Counted from the stretch's first letter, positions 34,501 through 40,560 are shown. The stretch is DNA of 64,000 nucleotides from Pachyseris speciosa (GCA_016490735.1 JAEMWC010001372.1:5001-69000); one strand, 5' to 3'. Notes: a model not told the origin generated them from the sequence alone. Numbers and translations are program-made.

Positions 34501-36323
34501 TACGGGTTTTTTTTCTTTCATCTGATGTTCATGCATATAATACGCAGTTCTCTTCCGCAGAGAATTTTTATGTACAGAAATCTAGATTGCATGTCATTAC
34601 AAGTCTTCGATCTTTTCGTTTGGTACGAGATTGTGCAACTGTCTACACCCCGACTGGCGTAAGCTCATGAAAAGAGCATTTAAAGGAAAAATTCATAAGT
34701 TCCTTCTAACTGTACTTTGGTTTGAGGACTATTATGTTGACGCCCATTCTCTAATATTGAAATTCAATAGCAGTAACTAATGTACCTTGTAGCTATATAC
34801 CTCCCTTATAGCCGTATAATGATATGTTAGCATAAAATTAAAGTTAATGTTAGCAAGCAATCACCCTTGAGCTTACAGCTCCTCCTGCCGTTGTCCGCCA
34901 AAGTGGCATTTTCCTTATTTGAAAGTGCTTTACTACTTCACTATGTGCATTACATTAATTTTTCCATTGTCCAGTTGAACTGTTGTTCCATTTATCCCTC
35001 CACCCTCCCAGTTATTGCTGGTTTCCTATGGTTGCGCATAGTCTTTAGCCTTGTGGTGAATCCCCGTCAGAGAGAGGGCATGTCGTTCTACTGCTGGACT
35101 GGGTTAACCTGGCCCCAGGACATTATGCCAGCCACCATGCCCGCCTTCCAGCACAGGCATGACGCACCCCGGCCCCGCCGATCCAAGCCTTGCCAATATA
35201 TTCCCTTCTCAATCTTGTCCCACCAAAATGTGTCTTCGATTCCCGTCTGCGAGCGATAACATTAATACAAATTCCCTCCTCTCTACTTTCCAGTTGTTTC
35301 GCTTGTACTTGATTATTATGTGCGTTTTTTTAAATCTAACATTATTGTTTTCAACTTGCAACTACATGGTAACTGTACCTTTTACCTTATAATGTAGTAA
35401 TCTATAATGCATAGCTTAAAATATAGCAATATTATGGTAGAAATGTAATCCCATCGCTTATAAAACACTTGCTTATAGAGCGCTTGCACTACTTTCACAT
35501 TCGCAGCTGGTGGCTAGAATCGTACAAAAAAAATATCTGTCAAGGCGTTTGCAGCGGCATTGGGTCTTTCTTTGGCTTCCAGCTGTATACGAAATAGTCT
35601 TCCAGCAATTTAACAGTATCGACATATCAGGGGATCACATGGCGGACATAAAATGAAAATGGTTAAATAAATTGGGTTTCATTTCAAACTACACAACAAG
35701 CGTGCCAGGACGAAACTACTAGAGTTAATATATGCATTAACTTTCTTTTCTCAAGTGATATAATAAATGTTATACAAAGTTAACTTACCGCGATGCTGAA
35801 GTGGTGATGGCCTTGACTGGGAACTAACTTTTCAGAGTTGTTATATTTATCCGATGGTAGCAGCTCACACATAAGCTTTTCATTGACATCTGGGAAGGCA
35901 GCCACGTTGAAAGAGAAACATGATGGGTTTTTCAAGCAGGCCAGCCCACATTCGCCTGTGTTATCAAGAAGATTATCACCAAGGCAGGTGATATTCAAAT
36001 AAGAATATGCGTCCTTCTTAAAACCGGCATATCCCAAACCATGAGTTGGACTTCCGCGGTTTATAGCTTTGTTAACTTCAATCACTGAAATAAAAGAGAG
36101 AGACTGTTTTGAGGAAGAAAGTAAACAAAACATCCGCGTCACTAACAGGCAGGCATTTTATTAACATCCCAAGCTTTTAAAAAAGGATAGCAAGCGGAAT
36201 CAAGTCAATGAAAACAAAACAAAGTATTCTACCTTTAGGAATTTGAACGGCTGAACATGAGGCGACGATCGAAACTGAAACAAGAAAGAATTTCAGAGAC
36301 ACTGAGAAGCTTAAGGCGGCCAT
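2139..36323 (-). CDS. Secreted PAN/Apple-EGF-glycine-rich protein gene (nine exons found)
   Basis: Exons in transcript order: 36323-36233 (signal peptide), 36084-35789 (PAN/Apple-like), 33801-33687 (EGF), 29453-29331, 28976-28855, 28507-28385 and 19326-19204 (calcium-binding-type EGF repeats), 5068-4547 and 2476-2139 (glycine-rich, ALK/LTK-like). Splice sites are GT-AG and phases agree from exon to exon (1, 0, then 1-1 through the EGF series), except at the last junction. The product, about 600 residues, is probably a secreted or matrix protein. The glycine-rich domain resembles the extracellular region of ALK/LTK receptors, but no membrane helix or kinase is present. Anthozoans carry families of such genes (family knowledge). 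Two exons have frameshifts, so this copy may be a pseudogene or may hold sequencing indels. Further small exons could lie in the very large introns, most of which are filled by transposons. Confidence 0.75.
2477..4546 (-). other. Intron between the two glycine-rich exons
   Basis: A donor of the form GTAAGAG follows exon 8 (4546-4541) and an acceptor TTAG precedes exon 9. The intron holds one foldback element at 3715-3812 and an A-rich tract near 3670-3692. Other open frames (2628-2873, 3177-3588, 4179-4490) lack recognisable protein features. Confidence 0.6.
3715..3812. repeat. Foldback (hairpin) element, about 98 bp
   Basis: The ends are inverted copies: GCCTGCGTGGTAGGCGCTAG at the left, and CTAGCGCCTGCCACGCAGGC at the right with one mismatch. 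The middle is purine- then pyrimidine-rich (AAGGAAAGGG ... CCCTTCCCTT), so the arms extend imperfectly inward. This is the form of a very short foldback/MITE. No obvious target duplication can be read. Confidence 0.75.
4547..5068 (-). CDS. Exon 8: glycine-rich ALK/LTK-like domain
   Basis: This open exon has 522 bases (174 codons) between an acceptor ATCCAG (just above 5068) and a donor GTAAGAG (4546-4540), phase 1 at both ends. It opens with VFTATFTNLGASGRLGPTSL. It then carries GQVTLVSGIQRWTVPHTGDY, a jelly-roll-like start, followed by GYDAYNNN, YRGRGARMIGTFCLSK, ILVGQEG and glycine runs GGGGGTFAV and IIAGGGGG. This pattern matches the glycine-rich extracellular domain of ALK/LTK-type receptors and many secreted cnidarian proteins. 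The exon is intact, unlike exon 9. Confidence 0.85.
5214..5480. repeat. Dispersed repeat, copy A
   Basis: About 265 bp beginning GTAAAACCAAAACC and ending ACACCGCTCTG matches 56973-57211 closely in order and wording. Shared words include GCAATTACTCCAGCCAAT, TGCAAAACCAAAGCAAACGA and ATTACTTTCGACACTCAA. Multiple CCAAT/ATTGG boxes occur inside. There is no coding potential. It is probably a non-autonomous element, since two copies lie 51 kb apart. Confidence 0.7.
5481..6700. other. Intronic DNA; possible 5' region of the L1-like element
   Basis: No recognisable gene. A minus-strand open frame at 6027-6338 has no family I know. The stretch 6460-6705 precedes the L1-like ORF1 and may be its 5' untranslated region, but I cannot define the element's start. 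Confidence 0.4.
6706..7456 (+). pseudogene. L1-like LINE ORF1 (coiled coil plus RRM-like), broken
   Basis: The first frame, 6706-6957, gives a basic head (MPKNESVNKGKRAREG) then a heptad-rich coiled coil (LLERIQALERKDEANMRKLNN, and on to SLREKVKSLEDSLEF). After a stop at 6955 the same frame continues with the RRM-like region of L1 ORF1 proteins (NLTIYGINES, later HRLGNK). The end is readable only after frame changes (RDLVWQNRYNLKAVVQTCED; KRILVFAMREARKTEG). This layout is that of L1/Tx1-like ORF1p, an RNA-binding chaperone of the retrotransposition particle. ORF2 follows about 400 bp downstream. One stop and at least two frame changes make it non-functional. Confidence 0.7.
7857..10910 (+). 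pseudogene. L1-like LINE ORF2 (endonuclease and reverse transcriptase), decayed
   Basis: The start reads as an apurinic-type endonuclease (IKVLSLNVRGLNKSLK, 7860-7905), then loses its middle and resumes with IIIGGDFICTLTEMD and CRLDYFLIS (8055-8290). Reverse transcriptase motifs follow in shifting frames: ITLIPKPNKDIPSLENLTPI with YRP-like context near 9140-9215, AALFIDFRKAFGSVEW near 9385-9430, and the catalytic LYADDTTVFV near 9710-9740. The remaining 9900-10910 reads as the connection region in pieces. The fused endonuclease-RT would cleave DNA and prime reverse transcription on the target. Many stops and frameshifts show an old copy. Confidence 0.75.
11008..11417. mobile_element. Pogo/Tigger-like MITE
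   Basis: The left end starts at TA then CAGTCAAACCTCGATTATCC, with the CTCGATTATCCG word repeated three times in tandem (to 11058). The right end carries the inverse (GTCCGGATAATCAAGGTTCGA) followed by TA. CAGTCRAACC termini with TA flanks are typical of pogo/Tigger (Tc1/mariner) elements. The interior, about 300 bp, has no open frame. The right terminus seems to have lost its last three bases. Confidence 0.7.
11418..12153. other. Intronic DNA, one unrecognised open frame
   Basis: A plus-strand frame of 86 codons at 11813-12073 starts MNFQVIKGRAKDFSRQKL. It has no motif I recognise and no clear splice sites, so I do not call a gene. Confidence 0.35.
12154..12493. mobile_element. TTAA-flanked MITE
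   Basis: The ends are inverted copies: AGATGATTTCCAGTCCGTAC at the left and its near-complement GTACGGACTGAAAATCACCT at the right. The similarity runs on for about 35 bp to CGCAGTCTCA. TTAA lies directly outside both ends (12150-12153 and 12494-12497). TTAA duplications are made by Kolobok and piggyBac transposases. There is no coding frame, so this is a non-autonomous derivative of 340 bp. Confidence 0.8.
12494..13726. other. Intronic DNA; no gene recognised
   Basis: A minus-strand open frame of 79 codons (12764-13003) has no family resemblance and unclear splice sites. The rest is AT-rich, with a T-rich tract near 13515 and an A-rich tract near 13625. Confidence 0.4.
13727..14395 (-). CDS. 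Hypothetical two-exon gene nested in the intron
   Basis: Exon 1 is open from about 14395 to 14199 and ends at a donor GTAAGC (14198-14193). Exon 2 starts after an acceptor TTTTACAG at 13961 and runs to a stop near 13727. The join is in phase (AG + A gives Arg), producing ...VKTRPNCYAR then AYNLDEDDEHSPSELDYPED and an acidic tail ending MEANGIKKMKD. The start could be Met at 14323 (MEDCQFPFHTFF) or upstream Met codons in the same frame. No domain is recognised; the second half is strongly acidic and probably disordered. A TTA microsatellite lies in the intron. It could also be a chance pair of open frames. Confidence 0.4.
14052..14094. repeat. TTA/ATA microsatellite
   Basis: About 13 tandem AAT triplets on the plus strand, inside the predicted intron of the nested two-exon gene. 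Confidence 0.95.
14440..18059 (+). pseudogene. BEL/Pao retrotransposon pol, decayed
   Basis: The order is that of BEL/Pao pol. 14518-15165 is a protease-to-RT connecting region (IIGVYDLTIDS, then GWYETGLPWKGNHPSLPNNK, KLERQRLFEQYDTIIKEQLA). 15300-15500 is an RT fragment (QVRTSEQDRDAMRLHWI). 15659-16260 includes LGVSWDMEKDTLEVKFP, a VYDPLGLASPTILSGKLLY box and an RNase H stretch with LHCFGDASGRG. 16600-17280 is an integrase with zinc-binding remnants and IVGVDFAGPLRYRKG and FFSDNGRT. 17349-18059 holds the integrase end (APWWGGQFERLI, LNNRPLSY) and the C-terminal chromatin-binding-like domain. The catalytic YxDD segment is missing, and stops and a TTA microsatellite interrupt it. It integrated through LTR-flanked DNA; gag and the 5' LTR are not seen. 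Confidence 0.85.
16261..16308. repeat. TTA microsatellite inside the BEL/Pao relic
   Basis: About 14 TTA triplets interrupt the RNase H to integrase linker and lengthen the open frame with leucines. This is a late insertion into the dead element. Confidence 0.95.
18212..18476 (+). repeat. Putative 3' LTR of the BEL/Pao element
   Basis: Directly after a polypurine tract (AAATGGGGGGAGA, 18198-18211), 265 bp begin TGTTAGAAATATTTAGAG and end GTTTCCAACA, the TG...CA termini of an LTR. No matching 5' copy is found upstream in the window, so the element appears truncated at its 5' end. The boundary is inferred from the tract and termini only. Confidence 0.6.
18477..19203. other. Intronic DNA; short duplicated AT-rich word
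   Basis: Near 18590-18675 the words CGGAAATTTTTTTTT and AATCTTTTAAATCTTTAG occur twice in tandem. No gene is recognised. Confidence 0.5.
19204..19326 (-). CDS. Exon 7: calcium-binding-type EGF repeat
   Basis: This 123-base exon is phase 1-1 between acceptor CCTTAG and donor GTAAGTTG. It encodes DMDECSTNSHNCSINAVC followed by TNTQGSYNCTCNASYNGD and GRTCAG, with six cysteines in EGF order. The D-x-D-E-C start and the Gly-Ser-Tyr-x-C aromatic position fit calcium-binding EGF modules. It is intact and separated from the next EGF exon upstream (28385) by 9 kb containing the Kolobok-type element. Confidence 0.88.
19330..19935. repeat. Complex inverted/direct repeat
   Basis: Words recur in both orientations. 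GCTGAAGCCACTCTAAGGGC (near 19373) and a variant near 19620 are direct copies, and the inverse GTGGCTTCAGGTTACCAGATC lies near 19859. CAAAGATTGAGCCCAAG-like words near 19430 and 19685 face GCTTGGGATCAATCTTTG near 19787. GCCTCATCAGCATGG (near 19485) faces CCATGCTGATGAGGCC (near 19735). The whole can fold on itself several ways. It is probably a rearranged MITE. Confidence 0.65.
19936..21227. other. Intronic DNA up to the Kolobok-type element; no gene recognised
   Basis: Open frames on both strands are short and featureless. An A-rich tract lies near 21118-21135. Confidence 0.45.
21446..23045 (+). CDS. P2X7-receptor 'ballast'-like cytoplasmic-domain protein (two exons)
   Basis: Exon 1 is 21446-21666, with Met in a good context CACCCATGG. 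Exon 2 is 22622-23045. Donor GTGAGT and acceptor ACAAG join in phase (TG + G gives Trp), giving 214 residues. The N-terminus is a serine-rich acidic tail (MAASSSSSDISASGSDIYDF) with IQPWRFEPPG. Exon 2 holds a cysteine-rich module: CLRGNC, ENICCEEV, then HPGFQAVCLNYWVLQAAWL, AYRQLVRWCWGSLG and LPSCAVNCIRAHF. These match the zinc-binding 'ballast' tail of vertebrate P2X7 and many stand-alone cnidarian proteins called P2X7-like. There is no channel part. One expected Cys (CxCG) is Arg here. It lies inside the transposon and is convergent with its transposase; a role in the element is inference. Confidence 0.85.
21842..22016. repeat. Internal duplicate of the transposon's left terminus
   Basis: Starting at TTAA then AGGGCAACAGACGG, about 170 bp repeat the element's left end (21232-21394) in the same orientation. 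Shared words include AGAAAACTCTTTTTCAGG and CTTACGTAGCTAT, and the copy ends at CCGCCATGAACGCTTCGA, where it diverges. The inner copy sits in the intron of the plus-strand gene. Its terminus resembles the right end even more than the outer copy does. Confidence 0.85.
22531..22561. repeat. Perfect 15-bp palindrome with 1-nt centre
   Basis: TGAAATGGTAAGCTT, a single G, then AAGCTTACCATTTCA. It is in the intron of the P2X7-like gene, 60 bp before exon 2. Confidence 0.9.
25575..25610. repeat. TAA/TTA microsatellite
   Basis: About 12 tandem triplets in the transposase intron between exons 3 and 4. Confidence 0.95.
26323..26802 (-). CDS. THAP zinc-finger exon of the transposase
   Basis: This 160-codon open exon begins MAHGKQKKKGKGKNRREPG (basic) and continues RCSVMFCSN, HQFPGEDEEPRRSKWIAFVQ and HICSNHF. 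That is the C-x4-C ... W ... C-x2-H pattern of the THAP (C2CH) DNA-binding domain, with the W and the closing Ala-Val-Pro-Thr-Ile box. A basic tail (SLKRKHPVQRPKQDKG) may be a nuclear localisation signal. The donor GTGAGTCC follows in phase 0. The finger would bind the transposon ends. Upstream in-frame Met codons exist (to 26862); I prefer 26802 because the basic start is typical. Confidence 0.82.
28385..28507 (-). CDS. Exon 6: calcium-binding-type EGF repeat
   Basis: This exon has 123 bases, phase 1-1, acceptor TTCTTAG and donor GTAAGTTAC. It reads DFDECSTNSHSCDINAVC, NNIQESYTCICSVGYLEN and GKTCTG, with all six EGF cysteines. The frame is intact. It is closely related to the two exons upstream of it and part of a tandem exon-intron duplication. 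Confidence 0.88.
28855..28976 (-). CDS. Exon 5: EGF repeat with a one-base deletion
   Basis: Its splice sites are kept (acceptor TTCTTAG, donor GTATCTTAC), but the exon is 122 bases, not the 123 of its siblings. The first half reads DVDECSTNSQSCDINAVC. After the second Asn codon one base is missing compared with both neighbours (plus strand CCTTGGTATT against CCTTGGATATT, near 28916), so the frame is lost before the last three cysteines. Because all EGF exons are phase 1-1, skipping this exon would restore the frame. Confidence 0.8.
29331..29453 (-). CDS. Exon 4: calcium-binding-type EGF repeat
   Basis: This exon has 123 bases, phase 1-1, with donor GTATGT. It reads DIEECSNNIHSCDINAVC, NNIQGSYTCACNVGYSGD and GKTCTG, a complete EGF module with D-I-E-E-C calcium-type start and Gly-Asp loop. 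The acceptor is a bare ATATATTAG at the edge of a TA microsatellite, with no pyrimidine tract. Confidence 0.85.
29457..29507. repeat. TA dinucleotide microsatellite at a splice acceptor
   Basis: About 25 TA units lie 3 bp upstream (in transcript sense) of EGF exon 4. Confidence 0.95.
29947..30085 (+). repeat. Dispersed repeat, copy 1 (inverse at 35549-35690)
   Basis: The words CATTTTATGTCCCCCATGTG, GATACAGCTCGAAGCCAAA and GGAAAGACCCAATACC reappear inverted in the same order at 35549-35690. There is no coding frame. Confidence 0.75.
30940..31500 (+). pseudogene. L2/CR1-like LINE 3' fragment
   Basis: The frame gives the C-terminal end of a LINE reverse transcriptase: AFVTCRLDNCNSQLIG, then LQRIQNCAARLVARQ, ALHWLPVEQRIVFKVLLL, APPYISQLLVGYNPP, APKLWNDLPSEIKLSPS and FKSRLKTHLFRIAF. 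A short 3' tail and a TTA microsatellite follow. In-frame stops occur (after LIG and LLLTY). It is a 5'-truncated, dead insertion on the strand opposite to the host gene. Confidence 0.85.
31508..31568. repeat. TTA microsatellite at a LINE 3' end
   Basis: About 20 ATT triplets with one interruption follow the LINE fragment. Confidence 0.95.
31730..31915 (-). mobile_element. tRNA-derived SINE, second family
   Basis: On the minus strand the unit starts near 31915 with GTGGCTTCATAGCTCAGTTG then GTTAAAGC, a good A box. A degraded B box (CTTCAAACCCCGTTGAAG) follows, then GCTTCTTTTCGCAATTGC, and it ends in a TTTCATAT-type tail. A partial tail of the same kind repeats at 31948-31995. A tRNA gene is excluded by the missing acceptor stem and the tail. 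Confidence 0.75.
32353..32965. mobile_element. Pogo/Tigger-like MITE with internal repeats
   Basis: The ends CAGTCAACTCTCTC and GAGAGAGTTGACTG are exact inverted copies flanked by TA (32351-32352, 32966-32967). The word GTAAGCGACC and variants recur at least five times inside the unit, clustered toward both ends. No transposase frame remains. The 613-bp unit is a non-autonomous Tc1/mariner-pogo derivative. Confidence 0.85.
33331..33472. repeat. Foldback element, about 142 bp
   Basis: GCAAGCTCTCTATTGGG at the left is matched by CCCAATAGAGAGCTTGC at the right. A second inner hairpin pairs GCGAGTGGCGGGCGAAGCGA with CGCTTCGCTCGCCACTCGC-like sequence. It is a strong cruciform candidate. Confidence 0.85.
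33687..33801 (-). CDS. Exon 3: EGF repeat
   Basis: This 115-base exon (enters phase 0, leaves phase 1) has acceptor TTTGTAG and donor GTAAGAAAC. It reads SKCSSWPCENNGKCVPLYEE, NSYVCVC and TEGFTGKNCET, a complete non-calcium EGF module of the Notch/fibropellin type. It follows the PAN exon and opens the EGF series. Confidence 0.88.
34034..34330. repeat. Tandem duplication, two units of about 150 bp
   Basis: AACGGAGTTCCCCCTCG ... GCGATACCGCACGCTG recurs as AACGGAGTTCTCCCTCG ... GCGATGCCGCACGCTG, each followed by ACTGAG, ATCACTC and GAGTCTG(G/A)CAGT. The units are diverged and non-coding. Confidence 0.75.
34518..35390 (+). pseudogene. 5'-truncated LINE 3' end, same family as 46020-47461
   Basis: From CATGCATATAATACGC to TCTAATATTGAAAT (34530-34762) this copies the C-terminal end and start of the 3' region of the jockey/CR1-like LINE at 47267-47461. 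It includes the codons for the SSADNFYVQKSRLH-like and EEHLKEKFI-like segments, now shifted. Downstream to about 35390 is probably the family's 3' untranslated region, since the sequence continues without an obvious break; that part is inference. Confidence 0.65.
35549..35690 (-). repeat. Dispersed repeat, copy 2 (inverse of 29947-30085)
   Basis: GCATTGGGTCTTTC, TTTGGCTTCCAGCTGTAT and CACATGGCGGACATAAAATG mirror the other copy in reverse order. Confidence 0.75.
35789..36084 (-). CDS. Exon 2: PAN/Apple-like domain
   Basis: This 296-base exon has acceptor TTTCAG and donor GTAAGTTA. It encodes VIEVNKAINRGSPTHGLGYA, GFKKDAYSYLNITCLGDNLL, NTGECGLACLKNPSCFSFNV, AAFPDVNEKLMCELLPSDKY and SQGHHHFSIA. 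The C-GLAC-x5-C-FSFN-x-AA core with CELLPSDKYN is the PAN/Apple-like module common at the N-terminus of secreted anthozoan EGF proteins; it binds protein or carbohydrate in other families. The frame is intact and joins exon 1 in phase 1 and exon 3 in phase 0. Confidence 0.85.
36233..36323 (-). CDS. Exon 1: signal peptide
   Basis: From Met at 36323-36321 the exon encodes MAALSFSVSLKFFLV then SVSIVASCSAVQIPK. This is a hydrophobic signal peptide with a plausible cleavage after Ala-Ser-Cys-Ser-Ala. The donor GTAGAATAC follows in phase 1, which fits exon 2. It is the most upstream coding exon, so the promoter should lie above 36324; I see no clear TATA box. Confidence 0.8.
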
Positions 36324-39300
36324 CTCCTGTAAGCCCCTTCAAGGAACTCTTCACTTCCACTGAAGTTTGTTTTGTTCCAAAATGGAATATAAAACGTTCT
36401 TGTGACGCCCTGAAATCCTTTCGATTTATTGTGGTAAAGAGCTGTGTCTAGGAGAAATGTATCTTCTCTTAGCAAAATTGTGAGGATAGATTGCCTTTAG
36501 AATTCAGCAACGCAAGTGCCTCGCCGAAGTAAATTGGGAGTGAAGCATTTTGAGGTAGCAGTCGGTATTTCAATATAGGGAACATGACATGGAAATACAT
36601 TAAACCTAGGGCTCTAATGATTAGAGATTAGATTACAGGCATGAAATGAACCGCAGTTGTCACTTTTGCTATAATTTAATTCGGTAAGCCGCATGAGTTA
36701 TGAACAGCCACCTGTCGAAGCTCCACAAACTTTGAGGAAAGTGGGTGTTAGGTAGGGTAGTGTGGATAGAATTTAACGTTCTGAAATTTTGAAAGAAATG
36801 AACTTAAATGGATCGGAGGGAGAGATTTTTTTATTTGAGAATTTTATAGAAAATTAAGCAAGTAAATAAAAATTAGAACATCATGATGGTAACCTTTGTG
36901 AATTATTATTGTTTCATTATTGTTGCAATGAAAAGATGGTAAGACAAACAGTGGGACAAAGCCAGAGTAAATTAATAAGTTTTGTCAAAAATTGTTTTCG
37001 TAACGTTTAACATTTGTTATTTTTGCTGGTTTGCCGAAGATGTTAATTAAATGAAGATGAATCGCAGCGCGGCTGTGAACTTAACAACCGAAAATACTAA
37101 GCCTTACAGATAGCACTTTATTTTGTGATAGGAAATTTGATAACACATCATACAAGTCTATTTCCATGATTTTCTTCTGCTGTATTCTTTTCATCACACT
37201 AAAGTTTAGAACTATTTATCACCTCTTTTTTCATTTCACCCGTTCAAGACTGCAGTTTAGGCATTCTTGTGTTTTTAAAGTGATGATTATTTTAAGCTTG
37301 AGAACGTCTAAAATTTTATTAGCTATGATCCACCCTGTTTGCGACGCCTCGATATTTTCACCGTACAAATTATTAACACCATGCAACTGTCAAAGGTCTG
37401 AATAAACTTTCAGTAAACAGTTAAGTGGATGTTTCTTAAGCTTCATATTACGCTTGCAGAAGTGTCAAAACCTATTTTGTTTCAAAGTATGGATGTATGG
37501 ATAAAATTCAACGTTTTGAAGTTTTGAAAGGGATAAAGCTTGCATGAAGAGATAGATATCTTTATTTTAGATTTTAAGGCAGTGGAAATAAGACAAACTG
37601 TGCGACAATACCAATATAGCTTCATCAGTTTTCTCATAATTGGTCTTTATTGCTATTTAACATTGATATTTTTTTACCAATGTGTCGAAGAAGATAATCA
37701 AGAAATGAAGGTGACTTACAGGGCGGGTTGTAAGTTAAAAGAAAATGAGAAAATTTACTGGTTGGCACTTCGTTTGGTGATAAAGAAAAATTAAGCTGAA
37801 GTACAAAATTACTGTATAATTTAAAAAGAATACGAAACAAAAAAACATAAAGAGGAAGAACAACTTACAATAGTCCAAAGATAAATTTTAGTATCGACGC
37901 GAAAATATTATGCGGCGGCAATGATATTTTTTCATTGACAGCACATGACAGGGATCATATCGGAAGAGAGTACCCGAAAAGGTCTTTTAAAAAGCTGTAT
38001 AGTAGTTTTTATCCTTTCTTCTGTGCTGAAATGCTGTAAGGACGAGGTACGAAAAGTGATGGCAAAGAAACGGTATCTTACCTGATCCCCTAATAGACTC
38101 AGTTAACACGTGCGATAAATCTATTGACTGTTTACTAATTAATAAGTATGGATAATTACGTTGGTTAGTTGTTAAATTGTCTGATCAGCCACTCAGCTAA
38201 TTTTTTATTTTTTATACGCATTAGAGCGAATATTCGCCGAAGTTGCTTTGAAAAGGCACTGAAACTTCCTCTTCTTAAACAAAACCCCCTCATATTGTCA
38301 GTAATGTGCAGCTTGTGTATGAATACAGACTGGTCGATCAACAGCTTCTGAATTTGTTGGAATAAATGGAAACTGAAACTGAAACTGCGTGATAACTGAC
38401 ACTCCTTTCGATAATTTTGTGTAACTGTCGCATGGTAGTTGACTATGTAATTCAAAACATAGCTGACTTACTGAGGACGGGAATAAACATTCATTCATGT
38501 TTATTTTTCAATTTACTTTCATGCTTAGACACAAATTTTCGAAACGCTAACATCTCTAAACAGCTTGAATACCAACGGAGAGCCGAAAGAAAATTCGAAT
38601 GATATGCCCCAAAGCAACCTGTGATGTGATATCCATGATTGAATTTAACCACCTGCTCGGTGCTACCCAGGTTTACTTGAAAGCGATATCTTCTTCTAGA
38701 GCTGTGATGGACATGGAACTTTAACAAGTCATTTTATAGAAGAAAAGCTACTTGTATGAGTCTTTGTTACTAGTAAGAGAGCCATTTTGAGAAAATGTTT
38801 TCTAATTAAAAGGAGTGATATCCAATTGACAGAAATGTTTTCCATTGCCATGGAAGCCAGATTGGCTTCCTCACATGCTGTTTATGCTGTACCCTACCTT
38901 AACTAAAGAGCAAAATCTACCTCATAAGGGAACAAGCTCGTCTATTTGGAAAAAAAAAAACAGCAAAAAACAAAACAACAACAACAAAAAAGCAAAAACA
39001 AAAAAACACACATTACCTCAAGGGAAGCTTCCGTGCAGAAGGTGTGTATATGCTTAGTTACACAATTACTTCAAGGGTGGAATTTAGAAGGTGAATACAG
39101 GTGTATTACAAGGTTTGGTCAAGGTGAAGGGTTTGAGGGAAAACCATGCTCTGCCCCCTACAATAACTTTTGGTTGAAAGTAATGCAGGCCAGAAACTCT
39201 GCCTCTCCATCCCCATTCTTTTCTATTTAACAATAATTGTTAAATAATTTAGATTATGAGCGCGTGATTTCTATTGGGTGATAGCTGATGAGGACGCACC

Positions 39301-40012
39301 CGAATCAGCTATCACGGTTAGCTATTGAGAGCAAATAATGTAATTGTTTTAGTATAAATCTACTAGTCGTTCAAAACTAAATAAGTGAAGGGTTTGGTGG
39401 AAAACTATGCTTAGTGGATTTTTGGGAGTTTTTTTTAATTTTGCTCAAAAATTGCTGGTTTTTTTGCATACAGGCTTGTTCTTTTGTGGTAATCATTGCC
39501 TTGTATTCTGCAATAAATAGTTAACAAGGTGAGATATTAACAAGAATAATAAAGGGTAACGAAACTATTTATACTAAAAAAATAGACTAATTAATAAGAA
39601 GGGATAAATTAAGGTGTTTGACCTGAGAATTTAAAGACGGCTGCTCCCAGAGGATGTGCATGGCTTCTTTGATTTTCAATTGGAAGCTACTGGAAGCAGA
39701 GTCGAGAATTTCAAAACAATCTTCGGAACAAGGCGAACTACAATTTTCAGAACTGAGAAACATCTGAGAAGTTCAATCTGAAAATTGCTCATTTTAATTT
39801 TATTCCGCACTGTGCAACTGACGATGGATGATGTCTCATCCGAAACATGTCTTCATTAAAAAAATTAACTTTAAAAACATCGTGTGGTTTATCAAAGCCA
39901 TATCTTCCTTATTAACATTCATCAAGCAATGCCCAAGGGTATTCTTATTTGAAAACTAAGCGCCAAATGCTCGTAACTGAATGAAGACAACAGGAACGTC
40001 CCTGTTGAATTA
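36324..40012. other. Intergenic AT-rich DNA upstream of the large gene
   Basis: No recognisable gene or element, apart from A-rich tracts (38950-39005) and a 12-bp-stem hairpin at 39278-39315. The open frames are short and biased by low complexity. Confidence 0.45.
39278..39315. repeat. Perfect 12-bp hairpin
   Basis: GTGATAGCTGAT and ATCAGCTATCAC are separated by 14 bases. Confidence 0.85.
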
Positions 40013-40560
40013 GGATGCGCAATGTGCCTTTTTGACTCATAAACAGCACACAAGATGCCCATCCGACTTGGAAATGGTTGATTTTTTTAAATGCAGCGCT
40101 TATCACCAGTGTTTTGCTTACTGATAATGCTCAAGAAGCTTCCTTAGCTGGAAAACAGTGCACAACATTCTTGGTTGACTTAAAAACAGCACACAGCAGC
40201 CTTGGTCAACCTTAAGTCAGCGCTCGTAGATTTTGTCCGACTTGAAAACAGCACTCAAAAGATTTAGGGGTATTGTTTAGTTTAGAGTTAGGGTTAAAAT
40301 TAGGGATAGGGTTAGCGTTGTGGGTTCGTGTTAGGGTTAGAGTTTGGGTTAGTGAGGGTTGCAAACGTTAACGTTAGAGTAAGCGGCGTATCCCGAAATG
40401 AAAAGAGCACACAAGTTTCTTGGTTGACTCTTAATTCTTTCGGAAAGGCTTTGACCGATATAAGTAAAGTGCATGAAGAGGGTGGTTTGGTTGAAAACAG
40501 CATACAGCAGGATCGGACTTGATTCTATCTCAGTGCACGAAAAGCTTGCTGTCGGCTGAG
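40013..40560. repeat. Degenerate minisatellite with telomere-like core
   Basis: A phrase of the form CTTGGTTGACTTAAAAACAGC followed by CACA recurs in degenerate form near 40040, 40110, 40170, 40200, 40240, 40415 and 40490. In the middle, 40260-40375, TAGGGTTA-type hexamers (TTAGGG variants) recur about eight times on the plus strand. It has no coding meaning. Confidence 0.6.

Larger units (their letters stand above)
33802..35788 (-). other. Intron with a tandem duplication and a LINE 3' fragment
   Basis: It contains the tandem repeat (34034-34330), the LINE fragment (34518 onward) and the inverted dispersed repeat (35549-35690). The rest is unremarkable. Confidence 0.5.

Noticed and set aside
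39278..39315. CTGATGAG ... CGAA inside a hairpin, resembling a second hammerhead ribozyme
   Set aside because: The core boxes are used up by the 12-bp stem, the GAAA box is incomplete and no stem III/cleavage triplet can be drawn.
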